The notes below the pieces were generated by a model, which saw only the letters and a program-made list of their open reading frames with translations, ran no database searches and had not been told where the DNA came from. From positions 16,116,836 to 16,180,835 of the forward strand of contig NC_088805.1 in NCBI RefSeq assembly GCF_011386835.1: 64,000 nucleotides of DNA. Direction: 5' to 3'. A program made the position numbers and the translations under genes. Below, in pieces: positions 1-11,782 of the stretch (positions within the stretch are counted from its first letter, which is position 1; every line of letters begins with the position of its first letter). The DNA is from Chrysemys picta bellii. Its lineage: Eukaryota > Chordata > Testudines > Emydidae.

Positions 1-477
1 AGGCCTACTCTACCTTAGTTGTCAATGATAGACTTTTCTTTTTGTAATTTAGCAACGAAACACAGCAGATGAGGCTACCCACACCCAAAACAACCCTGCA
101 GGTGTGGTGTGTCTCTCTTCTTCTAAGACATCTTTTATGGGTTGTGAGGACAAAAATAAAATAAACCCATTTCCCTAATTACATCTCCCAAACCCTAAGT
201 AGTGTTGGAATGCAGTTTGGTTCATAGATGACTTTTTTTTGGGGGGGGGGGTACTTCTAGTTTAAGAAATGTTGTTATAGTCTTCAAAGACAAATCAATG
301 GAAAAAGGAAAGATTAATTTTGACTGGCCCCTAGATCTGTTGAGGTCTGAAACTGTAAAAGTTTATGTAAACAATGAGATAAATATATTAGTATTTTTCT
401 GAGCCAAGTGAGGTTCCATACTCATTCAAATGTGCTTTGGTTTAAAAAATAGTTTTGTGAATTTGGGTATGAGCTTT

Positions 478-599
478 TTTATTTTTTAATACAACTTTTG
501 CTATTTTATCCTGTTACTCCGAAAACATTCTGGAACTAAGTGACTAAAGCATATATTTAAGCTGCCTGGCCTCTATTTTTGTTTTTAAATTGTTTTATT
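478..599 (-). terminator. Candidate HIC2 poly(A) signals
   Basis: Two AATAAA hexamers lie on the minus strand at 594-599 and 478-483, about 3.8-3.9 kb after the stop codon. A third lies at 1834-1839. Any of them could serve HIC2. None has a clear GU-rich downstream element that would decide between them. Confidence 0.3.
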
Positions 600-1000
600 C
601 CTCTTGAGGCTCTTTGTGTATCTTAAAAAAAAAAAACAAAATAAAAAAACAAAATTAAAAAAATGTAACTCCCTCCCCCCCAACCCTAGAACTCTTAAAA
701 TCTTAAATATGAAACTAGTGTTTTGCTTTCTCATTAAAATACAGAAAAATGTTTGATACAATACTATGTCGTACAAATGCAGTTGAGTGTTTAGGCCCCC
801 AAGCAGGCCTCAAACAGTCCCTGAAGTTTTGAGTATTATTAGTTATTTATCATTATTACTGTCACAATTTGGAAAATGTTGTTTATATTCAGTCTATGGA
901 ACACACCTCTACACAGCTACTTGAAAAAGAAAAAGAAAATTTCCTTTTGTACAATACTCTTGCTGTACACAGACTTTATGTCGTATTGTTTAAGTGCTGA

Positions 1001-1031
1001 GGGGGGGGGGGGGGGGGAGAAAAAAAAAAAA
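1001..1031. repeat. G17 tract followed by A-rich tract
   Basis: Seventeen consecutive G residues (1001-1017) are followed by AGA and an A run to 1031. It lies in the probable HIC2 3' UTR, so the mRNA would read poly-U then poly-C. A C12 run lies nearby at 1287-1298. Confidence 0.9.
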
Positions 1032-2574
1032 GGAGGTTCCTTTAAAAAAATATATAGCATTGGGTCCTGAAACTTCAAAATGATTCTCAAGGCTTAAGAA
1101 ACAAATCAAGGAGGAAACCAACAAAAACACCCACACACACCTGTAAGTCTAATCAAACAAGGGGGGAGTGGGGTATCTGCTCAATAATAGGGCCTAGCTC
1201 TGGTCTTCATGCTCTCTGCATTCCATGTCTTGGCTCAGTCACAGCTTGAGCTAGTTTCCTAAAGCTGGATTCTGCCCACACACACTCCCCCCCCCCCCGC
1301 CCCCCTTCCCATTACCAGCTTTGCTCTAGCAATTCATAGCCTGGCCAGTCCCATCACTGACACGTTAGAGAGGATAGAAGCGTGTGGCAGATGCACCTCA
1401 GGAATATGCAGCACGGAATGGAGACATTCACTGTAGCACCACAAGCGGGGGGTGGGGAGGGGAGGGAGGGAACGCCCCACAAAGCAAGAAGCAAAGCCCC
1501 ATCGACAGCTGTGTGTTCCTGAACAACAGAGCTGAAAAATCATTTTGAAACTCTGGACTCGGTGGTTTCTTAGCCAGCCAGCGGCAATGGGAACTCTGCT
1601 CTGGCTGCACTCTAAACCCATACGGGATTCAATTCAGCTTTAGGGCTTTTAGAGGGAGGGGCAAAAGCGGAAAGAGGGATAAAAAAAATAAGCCTAGATG
1701 CTAATCTTGCACTGGTGTTCCTTGGCCCAGCTAAAGGCTTCTCTGAGGAGAAGGCTGATAGATGAGGCCTTCACTATTCAAATGTTTCAAGGGACTTTCT
1801 CAGGAGGGTTTGGCAAGGGCTCAGAGGAAGATTTTTATTTTTTTTAAACATGGAAATGCTAGACACTAAAGAACAGCGCATCTCAGCACATGGATCAAGA
1901 GATCCATTCTCCCCACAGCTGCCCCATGACTCTCACTGACAGAGTCTAGGAGCAACAAGACAATGGCACTAGAAAAACCATGGCGGTGTGGGGAGGGCAA
2001 AAGAGTGGGGGCAAGTGTGTTCTCTGGAATAGGACACCAGGCCAAGGCTCAGCAAGGTTTGGGGTTTGTCTATTGCATGGAGCCTGGATTCCAGTTTCCT
2101 CAGTTCATTCAAATGACCCAATAAACTTCTCATGGACTACTCTACCTTAACAGAAAAACACTAGTCAAAATGAAGCTTATATGTCTTTGTTTTAATTGAA
2201 CGTGCTCACTTGTCTATTTTTGGTCTAAACTTAAAAAAAAAATTTTTTTTTGTTTTGTTTTGAAAACAAGCCAGGCAGGGTTCAGTGAACCCAATGGATA
2301 GGGAGGACAATGGTTTTGAGCCAGGAGGGAAGGGTGTAAACCTTACTCAGTTCAGAAGGGATGATTCTACTGGCTGTGAATTTTTACCACCACACTCCAC
2401 CAGTCATGGGAGGCTTGAAATAAGCCATAGCTTTCCACAAGGGCACGCCAACAAAGTCGAGGGGCCAAGAATCGGCAGGCTAAACTCTCTGTCTTCTCTC
2501 CTAAACCAATAGCAGCTGTTGGCTGTGATGTCTTAGGCAGATGTTGCAAAAACATTTTGTTGCTTTTTTCATTT

Positions 2575-2592
2575 TGTGTGTGTGTGTGTGTG
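2575..2592. repeat. (TG)n microsatellite
   Basis: Nine TG dinucleotides in a row within the probable HIC2 3' UTR. Confidence 0.9.
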
Positions 2593-3111
2593 AGCAATTT
2601 TCTAAAAGGGAGGATATGAAACACTTTGGTTTTTTTTTTTTCCCCCTCCTCCCCATCATATTGCACTCTGGATTCTAGTAAATTATAGGCTGCTACTCCC
2701 CTCACCCTCTGTCCTGCCAGGTGTTTACACACTGACCCAGATGTACTGGAAGAATGGAGGATGAGGGGACCTTTTTTCCATAGCATCCAGGTTCAATAAA
2801 CAAAGCTGGAAAGGGCCCAAAAGCTCTAAGAAGTTTCCTTTCTTTTATCTAAAAGTGACTACAAAAAGCCAGGAGTTTGCTGAGTGAACCATTCTAAGCA
2901 TCTATCCACTGGGGTCTCTGGCTTAATACATTTTTGTCTTTGGCCGAGCTTTGCTTTAATATTTTTCTAGCTGACTTTTGATGGAAGGACGGGGTGGTAA
3001 AAAAATCCCTTAATTTTAATTTAGCTTCTACTTTATACATTTACTTACAATAAAAGAAAAAAATACCTGCCTAATCTTTCACTAACCATCTTATTGTTCT
3101 CATGAATTCAA

Positions 3112-3118
3112 GAGGTAG
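3112..3118 (-). promoter_or_regulatory. let-7 seed match (7mer-m8) in HIC2 3' UTR
   Basis: The plus strand reads GAGGTAG, so the mRNA reads CTACCTC, the complement of let-7 positions 2-8. HIC2 is an established let-7 target in mammals. The base that would make an 8mer (A opposite position 1) is T here. Whether the site is conserved cannot be judged from one sequence. A second CTACCTC lies inside the HIC2 coding region near 5763-5770. Confidence 0.45.
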
Positions 3119-3180
3119 CAAAGGTAACGGGTCTGTTCACACAGACTCGCTCTTTAGTGAGGGAGGAAAGCTAAAAACAT

Positions 3181-3181
3181 A

Positions 3182-3223
<42 letters not shown>
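3181..3223. repeat. (AC)n-A29 microsatellite
   Basis: Seven AC dinucleotides run into about 29 A residues. The A tail is on the plus strand, opposite to HIC2 transcription. Confidence 0.9.
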
Positions 3224-3226
<3 letters not shown>

Positions 3227-4375
3227 CCTAAGGAACTTGTAGCAAGTCCAGCCTACATCAAACCCTTTCCCTACCCCACCCACCCCAAGAATTAACCTCA
3301 GACCTTCCAGTTCAAACATTCACATAAACATTACAATGGTTTTTCCTTTAATAAAACAAGTACCTCTAAGCAAAGAATATTCATACGAAACTACTAGAAA
3401 AGTAAAGACTACCCCCTGCTCACTGAAAGAAATTTCCAGGGCATCCACACCCCTGTTCAGTCATGGGTAAGGCTGCAGAGGTGGAGAGGAGGGGTGAGGC
3501 ATGTGGTTAGGTATGCCAAGATTAAAGACTAAACCCAAAAGAAAAAAAAATGTGTTGCCATTTCCTTAACTGAAATACTACTTGGCACACACCTAGGTAG
3601 ACTGCTTTAGCCATCTCCACCTCATGGGAAGGATGACAACTCCCATCACAGCTTCCCACAGAATTTAAATGGGCTACCAACCCTGTTACAGTCAGTCCAC
3701 AGCTTCTGCACTGGGTACAGCAAAAGCAATGCTTTGTGGTTTTGTAGCCACTTGGGCTGTTAGAAAATGGGGTTCATTTTTTTAAGGAGTGGCAAGAAAT
3801 GCCCTTATTGAATCTGGTTGTAGGGACATTAGTAATGTAACATGAACGCAAAAGGAAAGGCAAAGCCCACAGAGTAGCCAGTGGATGACACGTTCCACTT
3901 GCACTTTTCGTTAGTGCGGGAAATAACACTTGATCAATGTCTATAAAGCACTACAGGAGTGCCAAGGAAGAGAGGGGGGGAAATAAAAAGAGTTGGTACA
4001 GCCCTAGTTGATCAGATGGAATTTCTCTCCCCATTCCCACTTACCATCCAACAGGCAGGAGACCTCACTCCTGCTACCTGGGTGGAGGGATCAAAAGAGA
4101 GGCTAAGTCAACACCCACAAAAATAGATGGCATTTCTTGCCACACCATTGAGATTTAGAAAGGGAGGGCTGGGGAATGATTTGAGAAGGGCATCAGCTTG
4201 GCTGTGGACCTATGTTTCTTTTTTATATATATAAAAAAAAAAAAATATCTTAAAGCTACGTTTGTTTAGGCCGCCCATGACTGAACAGAGGAGGGGAGTT
4301 GCCCTCTTAAGCAGCAAGTCTACAGAAAGGTAAATCACTGCGGATGGGCTCGAAGCTCATTCTGGAGTCTTTGGC

Positions 4376-6076
4376 TTATGTGGGAGAGGTATGCATTCGC
4401 AGGTGGCTGATCAGATTGCGCTGCTGGGTGAATTTTCCACCACACAGTTGACATTCGTAGGGTTTTTCTCCTGAGTGGACACGCATATGCTCTGTCAGTC
4501 GGTACTGCCGGGTAAAGCGCATCCCGCATTCCTCGCAAGCAAAGGGCTTGAGCCCTAAATGGCTGCGCATGTGCCGTGTCATGGTGCCCCGCTGTGTGAA
4601 CATCTTGCCGCAGATGTTGCAAGGGAAGGGCCGTGTCAGCCAGTGAGTCTTCTCATGCTGCCGCAGAGTGGCTGGATCCTTGTAGCTCTTCTCGCATACT
4701 GAACACTTAAAGGGCCGGGATTCTGCAGCGTAGGGCTGGTTAGGGTTGGACAAATCTTCAGCTTCCTCCTTGCCACCGTACGTGCCTTCCTCCTTGATGT
4801 AGAGGTCTTCCTCGGTGTGCGTCTCTACGTGGGCATTGAGCTGCTCGGAGCTGGGAAAGCCCTTGCCGCAGGGGATGCAGACATACAGGTTGTCACCGTA
4901 GGCCACAGGCTCAAACCCCTCCTGCCGGTAGACGTAGTTGGCGCTGGTGTGCCCCCCGCTCTCACACTCGCTTTGTCCGCTGTCATCGCTCATCTCCTTG
5001 CCGTTTTCTATCTCCTCTTTGCACTGGAACGCCTGCTCCGGGCCATAGGCGTTGCTCAGGTTCCGCTCAGCCGACTTGGACAAGGGACCCACCAGGATGC
5101 CATTGGGCAGCCCCTCGCCTTCCTCGCCACCTTTGCCTCCCTCTTTCCGGTCAAAAGCATTGTCTTTCTTGATCCACTCCTTCTTGCGCGCCGAGTGCCG
5201 GAGGCTCTTACGCTGGCCGCTCTCCACCAGGGAGTGGCTCTCCTCGTTCATGTCCATCTCCATGGGCTCGCTGCTGTCTGCTGCGCTCTGGGGGGCTCCG
5301 GCTGCAGACTCGTCGAATGATGAGGCACTGTTGGCTGCGGGGGCTGAGGCAGATTGGGGAGAGCCGTGCTGGCTTTCGCTGTGCTGCGTGTCGTCCTGGG
5401 AGGCTGCCGTGGGGAGCGACGGGCTTTTTTTGGACAGGTCGAGGCCGAGCTCCTGGTCGCCGCTGCTTCCATTTGCACTGCCACCGTTCTTGCTGGCTCC
5501 CCTGCTTAAGGAGTGAGAGTTCTCTTGGTTAGAGCTGCTGATGAAGATCTCATCGTCAGAGACCTTTCCCTTTGGCAGCTCTTTTGAGTGCGAGCCCTTC
5601 GTGCCCTCAGTTGACCCTGAATAACGAGTTTGGATGACTGAAGTGGTAGAAAGCCTCTGACTCCTGGGGGGTCTCCCAACACTGGGGCCGCCGGCCCTGC
5701 CAGCGAAAGACCTCCCATTCCGCTTCAGTTTCTTCCTGCAGAGAGCTGCCAGGTCGTGCAGTTGGAGGTAGCTTGCTGCGGTGAGGAGAGCATTAAAGTT
5801 CTGTTCACCGGGCTGGTCAGTCGTTAAGAGCTTCCCAGTATAAATAAAGTCCAAGATCTGTCGGAACACGGTGGGGTTCACCATGTCCGTGTCTAAGTTA
5901 ATCAGGTTGTCATGCAGGACGAGGGATTTGAAATACATGCTGCTGGCTGCCAGGATATTCTTGTGGGCACGAAACAGGGCATTTTCTACCACAATAATCA
6001 CATCACAGAGGAAACCTTTGGCTCGTTGCTGGTTCAGCTGCAGTAGCAGTTGTTTGGCATGATTTGGCAGTTCCAT
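4376..6076 (-). CDS. HIC2: HIC2, BTB/POZ and C2H2 zinc-finger transcriptional repressor
   Basis: Nuclear sequence-specific repressor of the HIC family; in mammals it acts in heart development and represses BCL11A in fetal erythroid cells. The protein is 566 residues, somewhat shorter than the roughly 615 of human HIC2. The BTB/POZ domain spans about residues 5-115. The CtBP-recruiting motif GLDLSKK is at 211-217. An acidic, Ser-rich linker follows, then five C2H2 fingers at about 398-420, 456-478, 484-506, 512-534 and 540-562. Fingers 2-5 are tightly spaced, with an HSGEKPY linker before the last, and the protein ends HTSPT. The ATG at 6074-6076 (MELPNHAK) is chosen because an in-frame TGA lies 18 bases upstream at 6095-6097 and only a GTG comes between. 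The whole coding sequence is in one exon, and the frame is intact. The linker differs from HIC1, so HIC2 is preferred. Confidence 0.96.
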   Translation of the reverse strand: MELPNHAKQLLLQLNQQRAKGFLCDVIIVVENALFRAHKNILAASSMYFKSLVLHDNLINLDTDMVNPTVFRQILDFIYTGKLLTTDQPGEQNFNALLTAASYLQLHDLAALCRKKLKRNGRSFAGRAGGPSVGRPPRSQRLSTTSVIQTRYSGSTEGTKGSHSKELPKGKVSDDEIFISSSNQENSHSLSRGASKNGGSANGSSGDQELGLDLSKKSPSLPTAASQDDTQHSESQHGSPQSASAPAANSASSFDESAAGAPQSAADSSEPMEMDMNEESHSLVESGQRKSLRHSARKKEWIKKDNAFDRKEGGKGGEEGEGLPNGILVGPLSKSAERNLSNAYGPEQAFQCKEEIENGKEMSDDSGQSECESGGHTSANYVYRQEGFEPVAYGDNLYVCIPCGKGFPSSEQLNAHVETHTEEDLYIKEEGTYGGKEEAEDLSNPNQPYAAESRPFKCSVCEKSYKDPATLRQHEKTHWLTRPFPCNICGKMFTQRGTMTRHMRSHLGLKPFACEECGMRFTRQYRLTEHMRVHSGEKPYECQLCGGKFTQQRNLISHLRMHTSPT

Positions 6077-6140
6077 CTCCACCTTCTCTTCCTTTCACCT
6101 TCTCTTCACCACCTGCAAGACAAGAGAATAAGGTCTGTGA
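6077..6140 (-). other. HIC2: HIC2 coding-exon leader and splice acceptor
   Basis: On the minus strand a pyrimidine-rich stretch (about 6118-6132) ends in TCTTGCAG, with the AG at 6113-6114. This gives an exon starting at 6112 and a 36-base non-coding leader before the ATG. The leader holds an in-frame TGA at 6095-6097, so translation cannot enter from an upstream exon in this frame. HIC2 in other vertebrates also has a non-coding first exon upstream. Confidence 0.8.
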
Positions 6141-8737
6141 GCCCACCATTTCCACTTGGACAAACCTGTGTTTAATAGACTGGTTTAACAGACTGCTGTT
6201 TAATACTAGGTTTGACACTGACTAAGGAGTTCTGGGTGCATTCCAGCACTGCAAGCTGTGCGCCTGCTACGAATACAGGGAGAAACATTTCTCATGCTAA
6301 AGCCTCAGGGTTTTTAAAATATATATATTTTTAAACAATCATGATAGGCTGAAACTACCTATCCAAAGGCATCAGCAGGGAAGCAATGGTTAGTTTGCAG
6401 TTTTTTTTTTCTTCTGCTTGAACTCCTTTAAGGGGGTGGGGGGAATGGGGGGAAAAAAGCAAGCTGTTTCACCATTATTTGTATACTTGAAACATGTAAA
6501 ATATTTATCATAAGCAGCAGCTTTCATTGCTTTAAATATGTGGTTTGTGTCTTTGGAGTTAAAAATATTACATGCAGCAATTTATTCCATATGCAATGCA
6601 ATTTAATTACATTGAGGTGGGAAATCGGGGGGAGGGGAGAGAGGGAACTTTTAAGAGTATAAAATGTGAGTTTGACCCCCCCCCATTCAAATCCACATCC
6701 TGGTCCCCATGATGACAAGGACGACAAAACCAGGGCTCCAAATTAATTAGCATTATTAAAGTTCTTTAAAATGATAAATGTTCTTGTTACCACTGCTAAA
6801 AAAAGCTCTCAATAACTTTAAATTATTTTCTTGGATTAAAAAAAAGAAAGAAAAATGAAATAGTACATAAGGGTTTTGTTTAAACAGATGAATCGCCTAT
6901 CTCATGACACTGTTTCCTTTTTCTCATTCTGTCCCCTGAATGATGGTGAGATTGAAGACCACAAACACCTTTTCTATCCATATATTGCATATTTTTATTA
7001 TATACACACAGAGCGCTAATATATCTGGACTTTTAAACATCATAAAAATCCACTAGCTTTCCAAGCACTATTTTATCTTTTGAAATGCATGGCAGGGGGA
7101 ACATCAAGATCAATTACATTTGTGGATTTCCTGGGTATTACATGGAATACTTGACACTAACCCTCTATTATGCGCATTGTATTTGGATTTCCAATTCCTT
7201 TTATAGTTCATTAGCTGGATTTCATACATGCAAAATCCAGCCCCGTACTTCACTGATCTCAGCATTCAAATTCTGTGGAGGCATTTCCCTGACATCTATT
7301 TTAAAAAGTACCTTTTCCCTCCCAGCCAAACGAGTTTTGGGTAACCAGCCTGGAGTTAATGACCTTCCTCCAAATAGAAATGTAAATTTCCTCTTTAAAA
7401 AAAAAAAAAAAAAAAGTTTGTGATTTTTCTCATTATAAATGGTTGCTTAAATTCACTGATCTCTATTAAACACCAAACATACACCATGTCAACACACTCT
7501 CTAGACCTTGGTTAATTAGTTTGTAGATTATCCTCCATTCTTCTCCCTCTGGTGAACCTCAAGAATTAATTCCAATTAACTTTTGACCCAGATCTGGAAT
7601 AAAACCACTATCATCTTCAATATGAAGCTCTTACCCAGGGAGAGTTCATATTGAAGTCATTGAATATGAGGACTGGCCTCCAAAAATCAGCTGTAAGCAA
7701 CATGAGAAGTGAGAACAGAGAATTAAGCAGAGCATTTGGAGGCCATAAGAACACTGGCTGGGTTCTCTTGGATATATAGCATCTGCCAGAGCGTGTTCAT
7801 GCTTTTAACCATCTCTGATTTGGGCCTGTTCCACACAGTTTTTGTACCAATTTAACTATTTCAGTTAACGCTGTGATTTTATACTGATACTGTTAAATCA
7901 GTATAACCCCTACACTTGACACACAAACAGTTATATTGGTATAAAGGCTTATTACTATAACTTTAAGTACCTTTGCACTGATATAACTGTGGCCACACTA
8001 GGAGCTGTGCCAATTGAACAATACCAGTTTCAGATCAATCTAGGTAAAGCAGTACAGGAATGGCATGTTAGACCAGCCCTTGGATTTCTAAAGGAAAAGA
8101 AGGGAAACAGGGTGGGCAAAGTCTGAAGGTTCCAATGTGCTGACAACTCCTTTAGAATACTCCAAAATATTCTCCCTCCCATTTGTCTCCATCTTTCTAG
8201 TTCCCTCCATACTCACATGCAATCCAGAATTGTATTGAAAATTTGCTTCCACTAGGTCTCGTTCAGCATTACAAGCTTCTCTCCCACTCTAGCTGTCCTA
8301 TCATTCAAATGGTTTTCTCCAAGGAAATAGGCCGGGAATGTAGCAACATTCTGGTAGCAGTGAAGGGGTTAAACTTTCTCTTTTTAAGATCAGTAAGTTA
8401 GTTACCAGTTAATATTTTTTATTACTTGTGCTTCCCATTACCACGTTCAGACCCACCTTATCCCTCTGGGTAAAGTCTCACGTACTCAGGATAAAGAAAT
8501 ATTGAATGATGTTGTCAATCTCAAGGCTTGAAAAAAAATCCATTCTTCCACTAGCCAGTGATGAATGGTAAGGGTTCCCTGGCAAGAGTGGCCTGCGTCA
8601 GCAATTTCTGTGCCATGCAAGCTTTCACTGGATACCTGAGTTTCTAGCTCTTATGGCTGTATAGAAAACCCTTCCAAATATAAGCCAATGCAAATTAGTG
8701 CTCGCGCACACATACTTTTTATTTAAATTTAAAAACC
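6141..8737. other. Non-coding, probable HIC2 intron 1
   Basis: No gene is seen. There is an A19 tract at 7397-7415. Between about 7826 and 8010 there is AT-rich sequence with self-complementary segments (for example GTTAAATCAGTATAAC) that may be a decayed MITE, but its ends are unclear. Confidence 0.5.
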
Positions 8738-8824
8738 GAGGGCTACATTCACCGGTACACTCTGGCTGTTCTGTGCTGTCTCAGCGACACAAGGCAGCCA
8801 GAGCTTACTGGTGAATCCGGCCTC
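8738..8824. repeat. Short fold-back inverted repeat
   Basis: The left arm (8738-8768, including TTCACCGGTA and CTCTGGCTG) pairs with the right arm (8795-8824, including CAGCCAGAG and TACTGGTGAAT) around a loop of about 26 bases. This looks like a minimal MITE or fold-back element. No flanking duplication is evident. Confidence 0.6.
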
Positions 8825-10218
8825 TAATGTGCAGAAGTTTAACACTGTTCCCAGAGACGGGTGGATGCTAGAAAGGGTGGAGGACAAAGAATAAAATGCA
8901 AGCCTGAGCAAAATAGTAATTATTCATTTCTTCTCCCCTCCCCATATGGCATTTGTGTCTGGTAGGGAAGCACACACTAGCTGCATGAAAGCCCTAGGAG
9001 ACTAGGATCTCCACTATTTGATAGTGACAAGCACTTAAAAAAACTATGCATGCTGTAATTAGCCATACTGGAGAGTCACAGCACACATCCAATTTGTCTG
9101 GTTTTCATGGCTTGTTTCCGGAACTCCTGATTAAGAGGAAGAGACAGCAGCACACAAAGGCACCAGATACCCACATTTATCATCTAGTCATGTAAAATAT
9201 GACTAACTTCTGTGTCATCGAGCCATATGGATAGGGAAGGGGAGAAAAATGTTACTTACAACATAACTAAACCCAACACCTACATAGAAATAAATACCTA
9301 TTGCTCAATCAGAGCAAATGGTCAGCTAGTTGCATTGTTCTCACTAACAGTATGATTGTTGTTCTATGTGCACATAACACCCCACCCCGCAAAGAGAGAG
9401 AGTGATTTTAAGCTGTTCTATAAAGGAGATATGTGGGAAGGGAAATGAGAGACAACAATAGGTCTTGCCTAGCCAGACAAATGAGAAATTTAGTAGGTTA
9501 CTGAACTAAAACCCAACTTATTTCACAGTTTGTGTCACTTGGAAATAGTGATGTCCAGAACATGCAATATGCCTGAATTGCAAATGCCTGTTTGATATAA
9601 GGCTTTGCAGAGAGAAAGCTCTAATGCAGTTGCTCAGGGGAAAGACCTTTGATTACATCATATCAAATATATCAGGGAACTAGCTGTGGAGGCCCCTCTT
9701 GAAGTAGCTGGCATATTCATTTCCATGTTACAGCACAAATGCCAACTATGGAAGTAACTATCCTAAATGGGCAAGTCAGTACCTGGGTGGGGGGAGAGGG
9801 GGGGGAGAAGAGGAAGGAAGTTTTACATTTTAACTCTTATTTACGATTTCTGAAAATACGTCTGTGACCTTCCTTCCTCAGCCTGTCTTCTTTAGCTTTT
9901 TTAGCATGGTGTGTGTTTTTTAATGACGTCTCTTATTACAGTGCTTCAGTTTTCCTTATGTGTCTTTGTGCATCAGCATCACAAGTATTAAGTAACTACT
10001 ACCACACGTTGTTATTTTGTAGGGCTCATGAAAAACAGTGAGCTTTCTAAAGCAGCCATGGAGTAGCAGAGATTGGGCAGAAGATTTTAAAACCAGTAGT
10101 CAATTTTCAACTCCAGGCACTCCAATGCAATCTAACGGATTAAGAGTTCCCCAGACTAGAGATTCCTGTTGATTTAGCAACAACGGTGTTGTGAACTCAA
10201 TGGAGCAGCACTGTCCCA
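8825..10218. other. Non-coding, no clear feature
   Basis: Only a purine-rich tract (about 9788-9821) stands out. Confidence 0.5.
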
Positions 10219-10435
10219 GGCCAGGTCTAGGAGCGCTTTGCCAGTATAGCTATAATCTATTTTGCTATACTGGCAAATGCTCCTAGTGTGGACACCGCTT
10301 ATTCCAGCCCCCACAAGCAAAATAAACTTTACCAGCAAAAGCAGGTGGCACAGCTATGTCGGTCACAGATCACACCTCTTCACACCCCTGACTGACAAAG
10401 CTATGCCAGCAGATATTTGTAGTGTAGACCTGGCC
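10219..10435. mobile_element. MITE with GGCCAGGTCT termini
   Basis: The left end begins GGCCAGGTCTAGG. The right end, reverse-complemented, begins GGCCAGGTCTACACT. The left part folds into a hairpin (10227-10286) with arms of about 22 bp built on CCAGTATAGC and GCTATACTGG. The terminal motif matches the PIF/Harbinger-type MITEs elsewhere in the window. No target-site duplication is clear. Confidence 0.65.
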
Positions 10436-11782
10436 TTTATTTGCATCTTCTGAAGCGCTGAGCAAATCATCATAAATCCATTACAGACATTGGTCCAGAA
10501 CTGACCAACTCCAAACACCTACTAAACAGGGATGCATCTTGAGAGCGTGCACCTTCTTGTTCACTAAATGGGCACAGGAATTATTCAGCAATCCACAGCA
10601 TTTAGGAGACTACACATAATCCCTAGGATGCTCCCAAACAGTAAGTAACAGCATAGATCCAATACAAAAAAAATACCACAGCATTCCAAATAAATGGTGA
10701 ACATTACAACTTTATAATAAATACCTTGTGCACCTGTATCATAGCTCTGAAAGGGGACAGGATCTTAAAGCATTACAACTGTATCATGCTCAAGAGAGAT
10801 TCCTGAAAAAGCCAAAACCAACAACTGTGGAGCATCACAAACACCAAGGTTGTTTTTGGCCCACTGAAAGAAGCCTGGCTCTGTTCTAGGGGAAGGAAAT
10901 AAAAAGCAAAACTTGTTCCATTCCAGGAGTAGCATGGGCACAGAGGGATTTCAGATGCTTTTCCATTAAGAAAGATATTTAAAAACATGGCAGACTCTCT
11001 TTGCTGACTAGGAGACTTATTACTGACATTTGTGTTCAAACGCAATGGAGTGTCCTTTGAATACAGTGTAGGACCAAACAGGACTAGAAGTGTGTTCGTC
11101 ACACAGTAGTAGAGATTACTCAGATATAAAGGAAGACTCCTGCCCAGTTTCAGTGACCCTGCAGTAACAGCAACCACTTAGCATGCACCATTTCCAGAGG
11201 TATGAACCTCATCAAGGAGTCTGATGCACAATAAAGGAAGAAAACAAAATGGAGTCTTAGCATTACAGGGAATTCGCCCCCACCCACAGCCAGCGTCTAG
11301 CTAATGGAAAAGTGGGAGAGAACAGAAATGTTATGCTTCCAAGAAGATATTATACACAATGAATATCGTTAAAATAAAGCTACGCTAACTAGGAGCTGAC
11401 AGTGTCTTCATAAGCAATATTGCCTAAGGAACTGGATGCTTGTGAGAATTGATAATCAATGTATTAAATCAGTGGCTCAAAGCCAAACTAGGGCATATTC
11501 TGGTCTGATGGGCATTGAATACAGCGTAGAACATACCACGTGCCCTAAGAGCTTTGCTGCTTTATTACAAAGTGAGAACAACTTAATCCTCTCTCCATTT
11601 ACCATCAAGACTCCGGAAAGGAAATTGGTTAAAATTAGACTGTCAAAACACATAAAAACAGTAACCAAAAATAACTACTTAGGATGAAATACAAAATGCC
11701 ACTACAGTGCTTTAGGATTGTTTAAGGACCATAAAAAAAGATAATTACACCGATCCCCCAAAGCAAATCCCAAAGAAACTAA
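10436..11782. other. Non-coding, no clear feature
   Basis: AT-rich sequence without a recognisable gene or repeat. A minus-strand open frame of 134 codons (10773-11177) resembles no family I know and is taken as chance. Confidence 0.5.

Larger units (their letters stand above)
1..4375 (-). other. HIC2: Probable HIC2 3' untranslated region
   Basis: This stretch follows the HIC2 stop codon on the minus strand. It has no recognisable coding sequence and no transposon that I can identify. It is AT-rich with long homopolymer tracts and several AATAAA motifs on the minus strand (478-483, 594-599, 1834-1839). HIC2 in other vertebrates has a 3' UTR of several kilobases, so most of this region is probably transcribed. 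The true cleavage site cannot be fixed from sequence, and part of it could be intergenic. Confidence 0.6.

Noticed and set aside
4817..5516. Plus-strand open frames of 154-167 codons
   Set aside because: They lie antisense to the HIC2 coding sequence and arise from its GC-rich codons. No independent gene evidence.
4376..6076. HIC1 rather than HIC2
   Set aside because: The BTB, linker motifs and fingers match HIC2 more closely (for example RPPRSQRLSTTSVIQTRY), and the C-terminus HTSPT fits HIC2.
4376..6082. HIC2 start at 6080-6082
   Set aside because: That codon is GTG. The ATG two codons later gives the conserved N-terminus MELPNHAK.
10773..11177. 134-codon open frame on the minus strand
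   Set aside because: No known domain, AT-rich, and no splice or promoter context; taken as chance.
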